Assembly: GCA_020205615.1 (NCBI GenBank)
Contig: CM035171.1
Location: 120,160,893-120,224,892, forward strand
Length of the DNA stretch: 64,000 nucleotides
Direction: 5' to 3'
From: Panax quinquefolius
Taxonomy: Eukaryota > Streptophyta > Magnoliopsida > Apiales > Araliaceae
Shown one piece after another: positions 35,011-48,000 of this stretch. A model generated the notes under the pieces. It worked only from the letters and a program-made list of their open reading frames with translations, searched no databases and had not been told where the DNA came from. Positions within the stretch are counted from its first letter, which is position 1. Each line of letters opens with the position of its first letter. Both the position numbers and the translations under genes were made by a program.

Positions 35011-36508
35011 CATGAAAAAGTTCCAAATTTGATAAAAACTTCATATCAACATTTCAAAGATAATGATATTGAAGAAATAATATCATTACAAAAAAAAATA
35101 ATATCCCTTACTATCCCTTACCTCAAAAGAGCAAAGACTTCGACATTGGATATCGGATATAATGTCAAGGAAACTTGCACCGATGAATATCAACTCACCA
35201 AGTATCTAAATACTCACAAAATACACTCGATAATCTAGAGAGAAATAGAAAAGCTTATGTTTACGGTGTGATTTTCAATTCTAACTTAGCCCTCTATTTA
35301 TAGGAAAATGTTAGCCCGTACCAAGCGCAGACTTGACCAGAACTCGATGGCTTTACTCGCTACTTATTCCACCCACCAAAAATCAGCCATCTTCCCCAAC
35401 AACCAAGAGTGGGGCTCACTCAATTCTAGAATTTTCCACCAAAACCTAATTTCCGAATCAATTACCTCTTAAAATTCATAATAAATCATACTTTCATTTT
35501 TAACGGTTCAAAATTTGTGGACATATACTCAACTTATATATGTATAACATATCCAAAAATTACAACGATCCAACGGTAGGATTAAAAATTATAACTCACG
35601 CAATATATCTCAAAAACACTGGTTTAATTTTTAATACCTTCATTCCGATAAAAATACTGATAAAATACCTCAACATTAATTCCTTCATTTATAACCACAT
35701 AAATAAATCCATCATTTATATCCACATCAAATAAATATTTCCTTATCATATAAATCAATAATTAATTATTCACAAATAATATTACGAAATCACAATTATG
35801 ACAACCAGTAGCTCCTGGAAAGAGGGGCTTTCCAATAATGATTTCTCCTTCTTCTGGCGCAATTAGGTGACCAAACCTCTCCTCGATGAAATTTTCTAGA
35901 CATTGCCAATAATGCTATCTAATAATATTATTCAATAATATGAATTATTGATCCGATAATGGGAAATCTTGTGCGATGACAATTATTGAACAATAATAAT
36001 ATAAAATTTCAACGTAGCAATTATTGAATCAATAAATAAAAATATTGAGCAAATAATTACCGTAATAATTATTGAGTAGTGTCTTCTTATGTAAGGATCA
36101 ATAATTCAAAAATACCGTGTAAAAACCGCAAGTCACTCTTTGTGCAAACACGCGTATTACTCATATTTTAACCACCGTGTATTCCAACAATGTTAATTGA
36201 TAATAACTACGCCATTATTTATAAAAACTCAAACTTGTCGCTTTCTTCATTCGACAGCTTATTTTGTTATGGGGCCCACAAATGATCAACTTGCGCTGGC
36301 TCGTCATTTAATATTCTCCAACGTAAAGAATATTCCACGACCAAACGAATATTCCCAAACAACAATGAATATTTTATAACCACTTGTGTATTTTGAAAAA
36401 AATTCATATATCACCCTTAACTTTAACTTTTATCAATTTAACCATTTACTGAATAGTAATTATAAGAAAAATTGAATACTTTTATTTCATAAAATTCGGG
36501 GTCTTACA

Positions 36509-36830
36509 AACAGTCCCAACCCCTATTTAAGGAAAATCATCCAAGGTTAAACCAACACACAAATGTATTGGCTCACAAAATATACAAATATATTTCATTT
36601 CAATGGAAAATTAAGATGGACCCTTAATTTGGAACTAAGGGAGTGATTGTTATCATAAATCCACTATACATATGTATTGTGTATGTGTATATAAATATAC
36701 ATATACAGCCATAAAGGGTCACTAACTGTGAGGAACAATTGATTATATTGATCTGTAATAAAATAATTACCATCTGAATTTTCACGAAGAAACATACACA
36801 AATGAACTTTTTTTATTAGGTCAATGAAAA
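36509..36830. other. Short AT-rich spacer
   Basis: It lies between the LTR-like block and the tandem duplication, with a few TA/GTAT microsatellite-like words near 36660-36710. I see no gene. Confidence 0.6.
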
Positions 36831-38051
36831 ATGGATAAACGACATGATTTAAAGCTAAAGTGAAAGAATTGCCTTACCTTATCCAACAATCGGAGTAAAA
36901 GGTTCGATTTTTCCGAGGAGTTGCAGCAGAAACCTAGTAAAATGAAATTGCAAAGAGAAGAATTAAAAGAAGAAGACTTGTTGGACGGAGAATAAAGAAA
37001 ATTTGAAGATGCGCTAGGTGGGTATTGCACACGTCATGTCGCCGTGGTTTGCTTCTTCCTTGGGTCCGATTCACGATGTTCATCATTTGGGGCTGATTCT
37101 TCTTCGCCGATTGAAAGAATTTGAACGAATACAAACTGGAAAATACGTAAATAAGAAACTAATGGACAATCAATTAATCTTGGTTATTTTGAAAATAAGA
37201 TATTACCATTTGTCTTCTGAAAAATGAAGATAATCAATATGTTAAATTCACCAATGTCGTATCCCGATTATACATGGGTGCCGCCTCGGGTGGTTCTTTG
37301 TGTTCTTCCTCGCCGTTCTCTGAAATTTATCGCAGGAATTGATGCGTCGAGAGAGAGAGTAGATGCCATATTTGGGGATAACAATCTATAGGATGTTTGA
37401 GTTTGAAAGAATTTGAATGAATATGGAATTAAATTAAATTAGTTAATGAATATGGATAAACGACAGGATTTAAAGCTAAAGTGAAAGAATTACCTTACCT
37501 TATCCAACAATCGGAGTAAAAGGTTCGATCTTTCCGAGGAGTTGCAGCAGAAACCTAGTAAAATGAAATTGCAAAGAGAAGAATTAAGACTTGTTGGACG
37601 GAGAATAAAGAAAATTTGAAGATGCGCTATGTGGGTATTGCACACGGCATGTCGCCGTGGTCTGCTTCTACCTTGGGTCCGATTCATGATGTTCATCATT
37701 TGGGACTGATTCTTATTCGCCGATTGAAAGAATTTGAACGAATACAAATTGGAAAATACATAAATAAGAAACTAATGGACAATCAATTAATCTTAGTTAT
37801 TTTGAAAATAAGATATTACCATTTGTCTTCTGAAAAATGAAGATAATCAATATGTTAAATTCACCAATGTCTGTATCCCGTATACATGGGTGCCGCCTCA
37901 GGTGGTTGCTGTGTTCTTCCTCGCCGTCTCTGCAGAATTTATCGCAGGAATCGATGCGTCGAGAGAGAGAGTACATGCCATATTTGGGGATAACAATCTA
38001 TAGGATGTTTGAGTTTGAAAGAATTTGAATGAATATGGAATTAAATTAGTT
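36831..38051. repeat. Direct tandem duplication of a 0.6-kb unit
   Basis: Copy A (about 36831-37443) and copy B (about 37452-38051) match base for base over long stretches, with a few small indels (for example an extra AAGAAGAAG-type insert in A). Each copy contains, on the minus strand, a GC-richer leader-like block ending in a good splice donor (GATAAG|GTAAGG), and on the plus strand a GTCGAGAGAGAG stretch. That looks like a duplicated promoter plus first non-coding exon of a minus-strand transcript, but the downstream gene is not identified. Open frames of 60-85 codons in it have no recognisable motif. Confidence 0.9.
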
Positions 38052-38592
38052 GCCATTTTTGAATTTTGAATATATTATCCCAGATTTAGGAGATTTGAGA
38101 ATCAAATTTAGGTTTTTTTATTGTATCCTACGTATCTGTATAAGATAAATAGGAGCATTAATTAGGATAGATAGGTGTTTAGTTTTTAGAATGTCAGATG
38201 TCAAAATAATGTATCATGGATTGTGTTTTAGTATATATAGATACCATTAAAACTGAATTGGATCGAGCTTGTTCTCGAATCAAATTACAAACTGTTTGGA
38301 TCACGCACAAGGGGCCTAAAACTATTTATCCAAGAGTATCTTTCTTGGGTCACCTACCACTGATTCAACTGATCCAAAAGCCTTCTGGACCTGGATATAT
38401 TTGCTTTGGGCTACCTAGTTCGTTCCACCCACTTCTGGCGGGGTCGAGTAGTATATTGCGTATCACTTATAATAGAAAAATCAATCTCATTTTGACCTGA
38501 CCAAGAAATTTGTGCAGAGGTTAGGGTTAGGGCTTTTGCGAATAGAAGAAAGCAAAGAGCGAATAGAAGAAACCAAAGAGAGAGCAGTGAGA
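38052..38592 (+). promoter_or_regulatory. Upstream region and 5' UTR of SCL28
   Basis: The 5' UTR is taken as about 38510-38592. It contains two overlapping telo-box words, GGTTAGGGTTAGGGCTTTTG (38519-38538), in the position typical of telo-boxes near start sites of plant translation and RNA-processing genes. GGGCCTA/TGGGCTA words upstream (38312 and 38408) resemble site II-type elements. No upstream ATG lies in the leader after the telo-boxes. Confidence 0.5.
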
Positions 38593-41021
38593 ATGGGAAG
38601 GTATATAAGCAGAAGCAGAAGCTACAGCCCAGTTCGCCGGAAGCGATACGATGTGCCCCGTGAAAGGCACAGCAGCCGTCGGTCTATTAGGGACCGGCGT
38701 TTCCCTGGTCCTACCGGTCTCCTTGTTCGCAATATCTCTCTAAATTCTAGGTTTTTTTCTTATTTGCTGTTATTTCATCGTTCGTTGTGTGCATTGTATG
38801 TCTATTGTTTTGAGCTCATATGTTTCCCATATATATGGAAAGTTCCTACTGAATTAAACTTTGATGTATTTATAAAATTGCTACCCGAGTTCTTAAGTTG
38901 TTAACAATGTCTATGAATTCCAGAACCATTACCTCATTTTTACTGATTTTTCTGCTAAGGATTGGGTTTTTAAAGCTACTACTAAAGTACTGCCACTAGC
39001 TGAATTCTTTTAGTTCAAATTTTATAATTTGTCTGTCAGAATGTGATGGGTGAAGAATGGGGTTTCTAGGTATCTTAAATAGATGAAAAAATTGAGAAAA
39101 GGAGCATTCTTTTCAAGAGAGAGACTCTAATTGGCAAGTGTTCAATTTTTTCTTGTCTACCTATGCCAAGATTTTACCTTTATTGTTTGCTTTGTTGACT
39201 TGAGTATCTTTTCCGTATTTACTGAACACGGTAGACCTGGTTTTGATACCAGGCAGGTGCAATTTACAATTCTTTGTTTATATTAAAGAAAAAGAGTGGC
39301 ATAAGGAAAAACTGATGGATTCACTGGATATTTTGCAGAGCTGAAGATCTTAGTGTTCCATTTGAGCGATTTGGCCCAGTAAAAGATGTTTACCTTCCTA
39401 AGAATTACTATACCGGGTATGCTTTATTCTTTCGTTACTTGTCCATGTTTTCTGTTTTGGGAATTTGTTATGTAAGCGTCTTCGCGTCTACTAGACACTT
39501 TCTCATCATTCTTTTTTAAATAATTGCTCTCTACTTCAAGAACACGTTATAGTTCTGTTTGTACTAGTTGATTTTGGTGGTGGAAAGATCTTAGAATAGC
39601 ATTCCCTTGATGAAGTTGTAGAAATAGGTGTTGGTGGTAATTGATTATAAAGATGCGGCCTGAAAGATGGTTACGGAATTGAGAAGAAATCCAAATTTCA
39701 CTGCAATGACCTAAATTAACAGGAGAATATATACCTATTAAAAGAAAAAGATACCAGACTAAGAGTATTTATACCTTAACCTTTAAGAATAATAAAAAAG
39801 GAAGATTAGGTCGGATACAAGTAGAGCTTCCCTTGGGAACATCAAGTGTAGTATTTTGAAGAAAATTTTATAGGCTCTAGTTCATGTTATATTGATATGA
39901 TCAGCTGGCATCTCACGAATTTGCACTTTTTAACCTATATTCTGGAGTAATAGAGATAAGGGGTAAAGTCCCTGTATATTTATTAGTTGATTTTTTTATT
40001 CTAGCATGTAACCTTAAAATTTCGATGTTTATAGTACTTTTCTAAAATTTTCAGGGAGCCAAGAGGATTTGGATTCGTGAAGTTTCGTTTTGCTGAAGAT
40101 GCTGCTGAAGCAAAACATCAACTGGACCATACAGTTATTGGAGGGCGGGAGATCAGAGTTGTCTTTGCGGAGGAAAACAGAAAAACTCCGCAGGAAATGC
40201 GTAGGATGTCACGTGTAAGGTGCAACATTGTTCTACTCTGCTGTTCTTTTGAAGCTTTACAACTTCTACTATTATTATTTAGTAAATCCTTTTGTGCAGG
40301 TACTGACTCTACTTTTCTTTTGTGTTTTCAGTAGTCGTGAAAGTTATGGGAGGCGCAGTCGTTCTAGGTCCCCAAGACGCCAATATCGCTGTTAGTTTGA
40401 ACTTCTAATTGTTCATTTATATTATTTACATGTCAATTTAGTTTATTCAGGAAAATCCCAATCTCTAAATATTAGTTCATAAATGTTGTGGTAATGTGTT
40501 TGTTGTTTATTGGCTAAATAATTGTCATATTAACTGTGGCAGCTTATTCACATTCACCTTCTCCATCAAGACACGACTCCAGGTCTGGTTCTATATCTGG
40601 CACAAATATTTAAATGTGCTCTTCTGTCATATATTTTGAGATTCTTCTCTGATATCTATAGTCCCTGCTCCTTTCCAATTCCATGTGAAGTAAAATTATT
40701 TATCATCTTCCGCTTTGGGCTCCACATGGTAGCCTTAACTAATTATATATATATATATATAGAGAGAGAGAGGAAGGATCAAGAGCATTTTCCTTATCTA
40801 GCACTTCTCCTTAAATAACACTCCTTTATTAAAATTACGTCGTTTTGGAGTTTATTTTAAAAAACAAGTGGGGCTGTGGGTGGCATTTTTGTAAATAAAA
40901 AGAATGCAAGTGGGACCACTCTCTTTTAAAAAACTCCAAAACTCCAAAACGATTTAGTTTTAATAAAGGAGTGCTATTTAAGGAGGAATGCTAGATAAGG
41001 GGAATGCTCTTTTGATCCTTG

Positions 41022-41053
<32 letters not shown>

Positions 41054-43996
41054 CCGTGTGTGTGTGTTTTTGTCTTGTTGGAGTTCTAGAAGAATCATAC
41101 TATTGTGTATTGCCGGATGTGTAGTCTTATATTACTTGTCGAATTGCATAACCGTCTCTTAGAAGCATTGGTGGCAATAACTCATTGGAGTTGTAGGTGC
41201 AGTGTTCTGAAATGCCCCTCAAAATCATATCATCAGCTGGCAGCTGAATGTTGTATGTAATTGAGTTGGCCTTGATATTATATTTAAATTCACTAGTTGG
41301 TGGTGGAATGGAGTACTTTTATTTTACTATATAACTGATCATTGCCAGTTGCAACTTATTGGTTGATTATTTATTTATTTTTCTTAAAAATAGAATAACT
41401 TATTGGTATCTTATTTATCCAGGTTTTGAAGATTTTGAATATTTGAAAAAAAATAGGCCGACTTCTTAGATTGCTGTCTGACTGCAGTTTTAATATATGG
41501 GACTCTGTAGAATTTATATGCCCAGTTCTAGAGAATACTGATCTAAATAGGAGTCATGTAAATGACATAAAGGGAAAATTGGGTTAATCTGTATGAAATT
41601 TCAATGTACCGAAAATTTGATTGATATAACCATATTTAGAGACTTTATTCAGTACATCTGACGTCCAAGTAAATCATTTTGTAGATTCATAACTTCTTTG
41701 GTAGGAAGTTACATAAGTCTGCACATTGGGTTCAACTGTTAGTAGTGTGGCCAAGTCATAGAAGTATTTGCATGTAAAATTTCTTTTTCTTGCAAGTCCT
41801 TTTAATTTGGTTTCTCACTTTGTTTGGATATTCTTGTGTTTGTATACTACTTGCAAAAAAATATAATTGTTTGTTTTATTAACAGTACTTCTTTAGTTTT
41901 GATATGCTCAGTAAAATTTAGTGTTCAGATAAAACTTGGTTTCAACTCTGAAAAAGGGATTGGGGAGGTGTTGCATTTTATCTTTCTTTTCTTTTGGCAT
42001 ATGTCGGTGATGAACTGTGACTTGTTCCTGTTTATGGGAGCCTTGTGCACATGGTACGATCTTAAACTATGACTTTCTACTCCCAAAGGAGGGGGTGTCG
42101 TGTGTGGAACAGTTTGTAATTATTGAATCCTGTTGCTGTTGGTCTATCACAATGGACTTGTCTATGAATATATTATTCAGATGCGACAGTTATCCACTGC
42201 TACTGTTTCACACTGCTGAATAAAGAAGTATAGAAAAATGAAGCTTCGACTGCTTCTTTGCACGAGTGTTACAACTTTTAAATCTCTTGCTTCTTACTTT
42301 GAAGGGTTCATGGAAATCTAGATCCTTTTGACTTCATTTTCTTTTTATTACGTAAATTTTTTAATCCATTCCTGCGTTGCTCTAATGTTGCATTTGCTCT
42401 ACTGATTTGGAATGACATCTGCTGATGGTCTTCTTCATGCAGATTTTCTAAAGTGAAACAAAGACTTAAAGAATTCTGGCTTAATAAAGAAAAAAGGGAA
42501 AGGGATCATAAAGCCAAAGACTACTTAGTTACCTTTATATTTAAGCATCTCCAGAAGTCTCTAAATCCATCCATAACCTACAGTTGCATGCACTTTGTTG
42601 TATTGACTTTTGGCTTGTAAGGCTTCTACCTTAAAAAAAAACAAGTTAAACATGGCGTGAGATATTACAATAGTAAGGCTTTTATTTCGATTCTTAGTTT
42701 GCTCTCTTGGTGTTGCATATATCCAGTTAAAGAAAGAAATTAGAGCTTATAGTTGGCCAAAGAAAGTTGCCATCTTCAAAGAATGGAAGCCATTCAAAGT
42801 TTATACTGGTAGGGTATGATGATTATCTACGATAAAGATAGTGTGAATATAAAAGTTGGAGCTAGAAGAGCGGTGAAGTTTTCAGATGCTGATCAACCAG
42901 CATTGCATAGATCCTTAAAAGTGTGTGGATGAAAGTGTCTTATGTTTGTCAGAAACTCTGAAAAAGATGCAGGTAAAGGTCTTGTTTCAATTCCTAGATT
43001 TTGAGTGAGATCTGGGAGTATTTTTTTTACCCTGAAACAATTTGCTGGATTTACATGAATGGGTTTTCTTGAAATTGCTTTTCATAGAAATGTTGTGTAC
43101 TTCTAAGGCAGAGACGAGCTTATTTTGTAAGAATTAAAATTTTCTTTGTAGTCTTTCAATATTGAATGTACGTTGCTGTTTTATATGAATTATAGCTACA
43201 ATATCTAATTATATTTAAATGTCTGTCCTTTTTTGCTTACGAGTTAGGGATGAAAGAGGAAGGGATGATCGTTATTCCTCACGCAGATCTAGATCCGTTT
43301 CCAGATCTATTTCCCCTCGCGATGAGAGAAATTACAGGTCAAACCAAAGGTCCCCAAGACGATCTAGATCAATTTCTGAGCCCTTTACTACACGTGAAGA
43401 GAGAAATTTGAAGTCTAGCAAACGGGCTCAAGATGGGATAGAAAGTGGATGGACTCCTGTTGATGAGGATTATGTGCACAGCAGGTCTCGAAGTCCGAGG
43501 GAAAACTCTCGGAGCCTCTCAAGATCTCATTCCCACTCTCGATCCTACAGGTACATACTATGTTTTGTTTCCATATGTTACATTTATTTTTGGAAACTGA
43601 TATATCCGACGGTTTTTACCGTCGTTATACATCTTTAGCGACACTTTTCACGTGGAAATATCAAAAAGTGTTGTGGAAATATCAATTTCCTTATTTTATA
43701 CATAGGTTCAAGTTGGTTACTCCCTACATTTTGCTTATAATATCGGCAGTGGTTGTGTTTTCCAGTAAATTGTTTAGCTGCATGGTTTTCATATTTTTTT
43801 AATAAAAATTATAAACTGAAAAAAGGGTTAAAAAGAATACAAGATGCTTAAAATAGTTTACACCTGAAAACGATTTTTCTGTATAGATGGTACGGGATTT
43901 CTTGGTAGAATTTTATTATTGTACTGCGTGCTTAACTTGATTGGAAGATTGTGGTTTGAGTTGGTACCTCATTTCTTGTGGTGCAGTTCTCGCTGA
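38593..43996 (+). CDS. SCL28: SR-family splicing factor, SCL28-like (SC35-like)
   Basis: SR proteins bind pre-mRNA and guide splice-site choice in the nucleus. Seven coding exons: 38593-38750, 39339-39416, 40055-40219, 40332-40390, 40543-40582, 43248-43550 and 43987-43996, totalling 813 bp (270 aa). A short Arg/Ser N-terminal extension precedes one RRM at about residues 42-117, with RNP2 LLVRNI (43-48) and RNP1 RGFGFVKF (82-89). The VYLPKNYYTGEPRGFGFVKF stretch is a strong SCL28 mark. An RS domain (RRSRSRSPRR, SRSRSPRE, SRSHSHSRSYSSR) fills the rest. The last exon codes for only SR plus the stop. Intron 5 is 2.7 kb and holds a foldback MITE. The exon 3 donor must be AAG|GTGCAA (after 40219): using the nearby CGT|GTAAGG donor five bases upstream would give an immediate TAG in exon 4. 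Family assignment is firm, the subfamily likely. Confidence 0.93.
40744..41053. mobile_element. Foldback MITE in SCL28 intron 5
   Basis: Two arms of about 90-100 bases are inverted copies. The left (40761-40852) runs AGAGAGAGAGAGGAAGGATC...GAGCATT...CTTATCTAGC; the right (40938-41037) repeats it in reverse complement, with a few changes. The centre of about 80 bases is unrelated. TA runs at both outer ends may mark insertion into a TA microsatellite. No open frame. The arms are well matched, so insertion is probably fairly recent. Confidence 0.85.
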
Positions 43997-45051
43997 TGGA
44001 TGTTCGAGTTTGATATACGATATCATCTTTGACAGTTTGGTCCTTTCCTACATACAGCACTCTCTCACTGTTGTTTTTGTTTTGTGAAAAGACTTTGGCT
44101 TTAGATAATGCTAGATGATGACCGATTTACTATGTATTTGATGTTTCTATTAGTGAAGTTTGGTTTATATGACTATTATCCTGGCTGTTGGCCTTTTGTT
44201 TCCGAGTAGAATTTGACTATTTTGTGTGAATCTTTTTGGATCATGTACTGGCTGAAGGAGTTCAGATAATCCTTATTTTCTATTTTCTTGAACTATCGTC
44301 ATAGTGGAACATGATAGTCAACTGCCAGAAACAGGATTACTGTGTCTCTTCCCTCCCCCCCATTTACATAATATGTTGCTACCTTCACACCTTTTCATAG
44401 TAGTATTTTTGTTATGTGAATTGCTTGTTCATATCAATACACAGTGGAGTCGCATCTTCATTGATTGAAACCTAAATTAGTGCTTCACTCGGCATCCTTG
44501 TGCCCACTGTTGATGATCCAACTTGTGCTTAGATTGGTTTTATTATAGAAGCTGTACTCCTATATTTCTTCAGTCAAATATCTCTCTCTTTTTCAAGAAG
44601 AGTTACAAACTAGTCTCTCAGTGAAAGGCAAGTACCTCAAGTTTTTTGGGAAAAGTAGTTTCTTTTAAGAGAGCAACTTCTCGTGGATCAAATGACTACT
44701 ATAGTTGGCATAATTTTTAAGAGTGTTATTTCTTTGGTATGAACCAAATCCTGCACAGACCAAAAAAAAAAAACAAAAACAAAAATGAAAACAGTGATAA
44801 TGACTCATCCTTAATAGCAACAAAACCATAAACTAGAATATTCCAATGAAAGGATGCAGTTTTTATAAATAATTGTAACCAGAAAATAGGCTTGTCTTGC
44901 TGTTGAAAAGCATTCTCCAACACAATCTTGTAAAATATCACATTTGACCCATTCCAACACAAACAGTTACAGATAGAGGTGCATTGATCCTAAAACGTTG
45001 CTCATTGCAGACTGGTGTAATTATTAAAGCATACTTGTAGATTGTTTTCCA
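43997..45051. other. Convergent 3' region between SCL28 and NDUFA8
   Basis: It holds the SCL28 3' UTR (about 43997-44250) and, at the right end, the short NDUFA8 3' UTR. A minus-strand open frame at 44726-44962 has no recognisable feature and spans an A-rich run. Confidence 0.6.
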
Positions 45052-48000
45052 TCACTGCAATGGGCATGCTTTCTCGAACTCGTTTTGCTCCTTGCGACAT
45101 AATTCAAACTCATCTGTATTGTAGTACATACAGCCAACATAGGCATCCATCTCTTTTGTGCAACTCTTGTGTAGATCTTTCAATCTGCATGGTAATATAA
45201 TGTGAGAATTGTAGAATTTGCCTTGTGAATTATTTTACACAGCCTTTGGCAAAATGAATTAAACTCCCAAGTAACAACTACTGTTTTACTGCAAGTTGCA
45301 CCAATCCAAAAAGTGCACATATGAAATTAAGCATACATATAAATAAATTGTTTTACACAGCCTTTGGCAAAATGAATTAAACTCCCAAGTAACAACTACT
45401 GTTTTCCTGTAAGTCGCACTTGCATTAATCCAAAAATTGCACTAATCCAAAAAGTGCACATATGAAATTAAGCATACATATAAATGTGTGTGCACATGCA
45501 TGCATGTAACCTATATGTTCACAAATATACTTGTGTATAACTTTGAAGACATGATTATATTAAAATTCATATTTTGCTTATTTATATTTTTTTTCATGAA
45601 TTTAACTAGCAATGGATAACCCTATGGGTACAACCTTCATAACTCTATTTTATTGAAATTTTAAGTAAAAATGTTATCTGAGCCAGAAGAGAAGCTTGAG
45701 AACAAGAAGAGAAAGAACAGGGGTATGTATAAACGAGTGGAGTACTTGGTGTACAAGCTCGGCTCGGCTTAAAAACTGTTCGAGTTCAGTAGAGCTCGAA
45801 TCAAGCCTTAATATTCATATTTGAATTTAGCTGGTCAGAAAATTAATGAATAATGAGTATGAGCTTGGCTCGTATATGTGACGAGCTTAGTTCGAGCTCT
45901 AGCTTGAGTTTGACAACCTAACCTTTTGGGTTCAAGCTCAAGTCAAACTGGAATTCTCTCCCATTAATGCATTCTTCATATATTTTTCTTAAAACTTACT
46001 GATCAAACATATAAAAACTAAACAACAAATTCATACTGGAAGTATAAAGTTAGATTACAATAAAGAGACAGATGTGTAAAATGAATATTTTTTTTTCACA
46101 CACGCACTGGCACACACATATATCCTCTATTTGTGAGCCTTACCGAGTTGAGTATGGTAAGCTTGACTCATTTAGTTTAACAAGCTTAGGTGGTGTTTGA
46201 TAAAATTGAGTAATTAAGATCTGAATGGTTATGACATCTTAATAAATTAGATCATCTGAATGAAATTGCATCTAAACTTATATGGCTGTTTGGTAATTGA
46301 AATTGTTAAAACATCTGAATAATTGTATTTTACGATTTTAACCTTGAAATAAACAATCAAATTACTAGCTTTACTGAAATTTTTTAATTATAAAAATAAA
46401 TATTAGAATGATGTCATAAAAATCTATATTTGAATGAAGATCTGAACTTGATGGATCTGTTGTAGTCCATCACGATTAAGGTAGTATTTCTTTTCTATTC
46501 CTATTTTATATACATATCATCTGAAAATCAATCTTCTATTTATGCGTTTCCATCTTGTTCTATACGAATTTGGTTATTTATGAACCTTTTTTTCCTGTGA
46601 TTTAATCTTATAAATACCTAGTTTCACAGAAGCTGCAAAAATAAATACCTATAGATTTGGATCGGTTAATAGAGCCTGGAGCTTCTAAAACAATGGCTTG
46701 CTGCTTTTTTCAATTTGGGTTTGTTGCTTTCCGTTAATTGATCTTCTCTTTTGTTAATTGTTCATTTCTTTTTAAGGTCAATTCATGGTACGTTTTGGCT
46801 GTGCTTAATTTTAGCTCTGGTAATCCTCGCCGGAATCTATGGAGCTTTATCACTGGTTGTTGTGTTGGTGGTTTTGATTATGTGTTCTAGTTCTTGGTGG
46901 GCTGCAAGAATGGAGGAGAGAAGAAGCAAGAACGGAGGAGAGATTTGTGAGGGTATTCTTGTAATAAAGAATTCAGATATTCCTCTCTTCCATCCAGACT
47001 CAACTCCATCTCTTACCGAAATAGAGGCTTACAGATGTGACTGATTTTTTATCAAACAAGTATTTGGGTCTGAACGAAAAAGATAAAGAGTTTTCAGATG
47101 TAAAAAGTGGTAAACAAACACCACCTTACTCTCAAACTCGAGTTCAACGCGTTTGTTATCCAAAATATTGGACACATTTTGTTCCTCATCTGGATTTATC
47201 CAAAAAAATTACTTAAAAGGGAAAGAAAGAAAACACTGACACAATGCTTTTGGAACATCTTGTTTAAAACCAGTGGAACATAGCAGCGAAGGACGAGATC
47301 AGATTCATACATACAGAACGCAACAAAAGCATAGGAGTATCAGCGTTGACTTGGATTCAATTCACCTAATTTTTGTACCACATGAATTTAAATCCACATG
47401 GAACTTACAACTACTGATTTAAAAACAGCAATACTTACACGGCACCACATGGTATCAGAGCTTAGCACGTACTACATTGCTTAATAGTGCACTATTGTTC
47501 ATTAACTAATGCATACAAACAAATGCAAGTTAAGGGCTTTCAAAGCACCAATATTATACGGTGTTGGAGTATCTTTATTTTCTTCTCTTGTACATAATCT
47601 TTTGATTACAACTACGCCTTACTGATGATGTGTACGGGCACAAACAGGTGATAGAACTGACAACCAGTAGGGCAATTGTAATAATACAACAGCAACAATC
47701 ACAAAAGAAACATATCAACATTTTAATTTATCTTTCTACAAGTTCATGGAAATGAAATGAGCAATAATCAGCACCCTAAACAAACAACCTCTCAACTGTT
47801 GGAAATAAGGAAATTAGTAAAATCTATAATCCAGATACCTCCTTCAACATTAGATAAACTAAAATTCAGTCCAAAATCCCTAATCTTTCCTCAAATATAG
47901 CTAAATATTTAATCTCTTATATTCTATTTTAGGTTTAAAACACAGCAATATACAAATCTAAACATATGAATTATACAGACATATATGTATAGATATACTT

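Larger units (their letters stand above)
32041..36508 (-). mobile_element. LTR-like block of a related gypsy family, minus strand
   Basis: Read on the minus strand it starts TGTAAGACCCCGAATTTTAT (36508 leftward) and ends in CTATTTTGGGGTCGTTAATCA, closely paralleling the ends of the solo LTR at 27158-29605. A TATA box in the same word CCTATAAATAGA (minus strand, about 35304-35293) is followed by a leader, and a GGCGACYC...ATGGGT motif near the 3' end is shared. At 4.5 kb it is longer than the plus-strand LTR. No pol frame is seen. The flanking pentamers (ATCAA and AACAG) do not match, so the borders may be eroded or rearranged. Confidence 0.6.

Noticed and set aside
46751..47044. 97-codon frame with a membrane-like segment in the NDUFA8 intron
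   Set aside because: It lacks an ATG at its first codon, lies in a PIF/Harbinger-like element and matches nothing I recognise.
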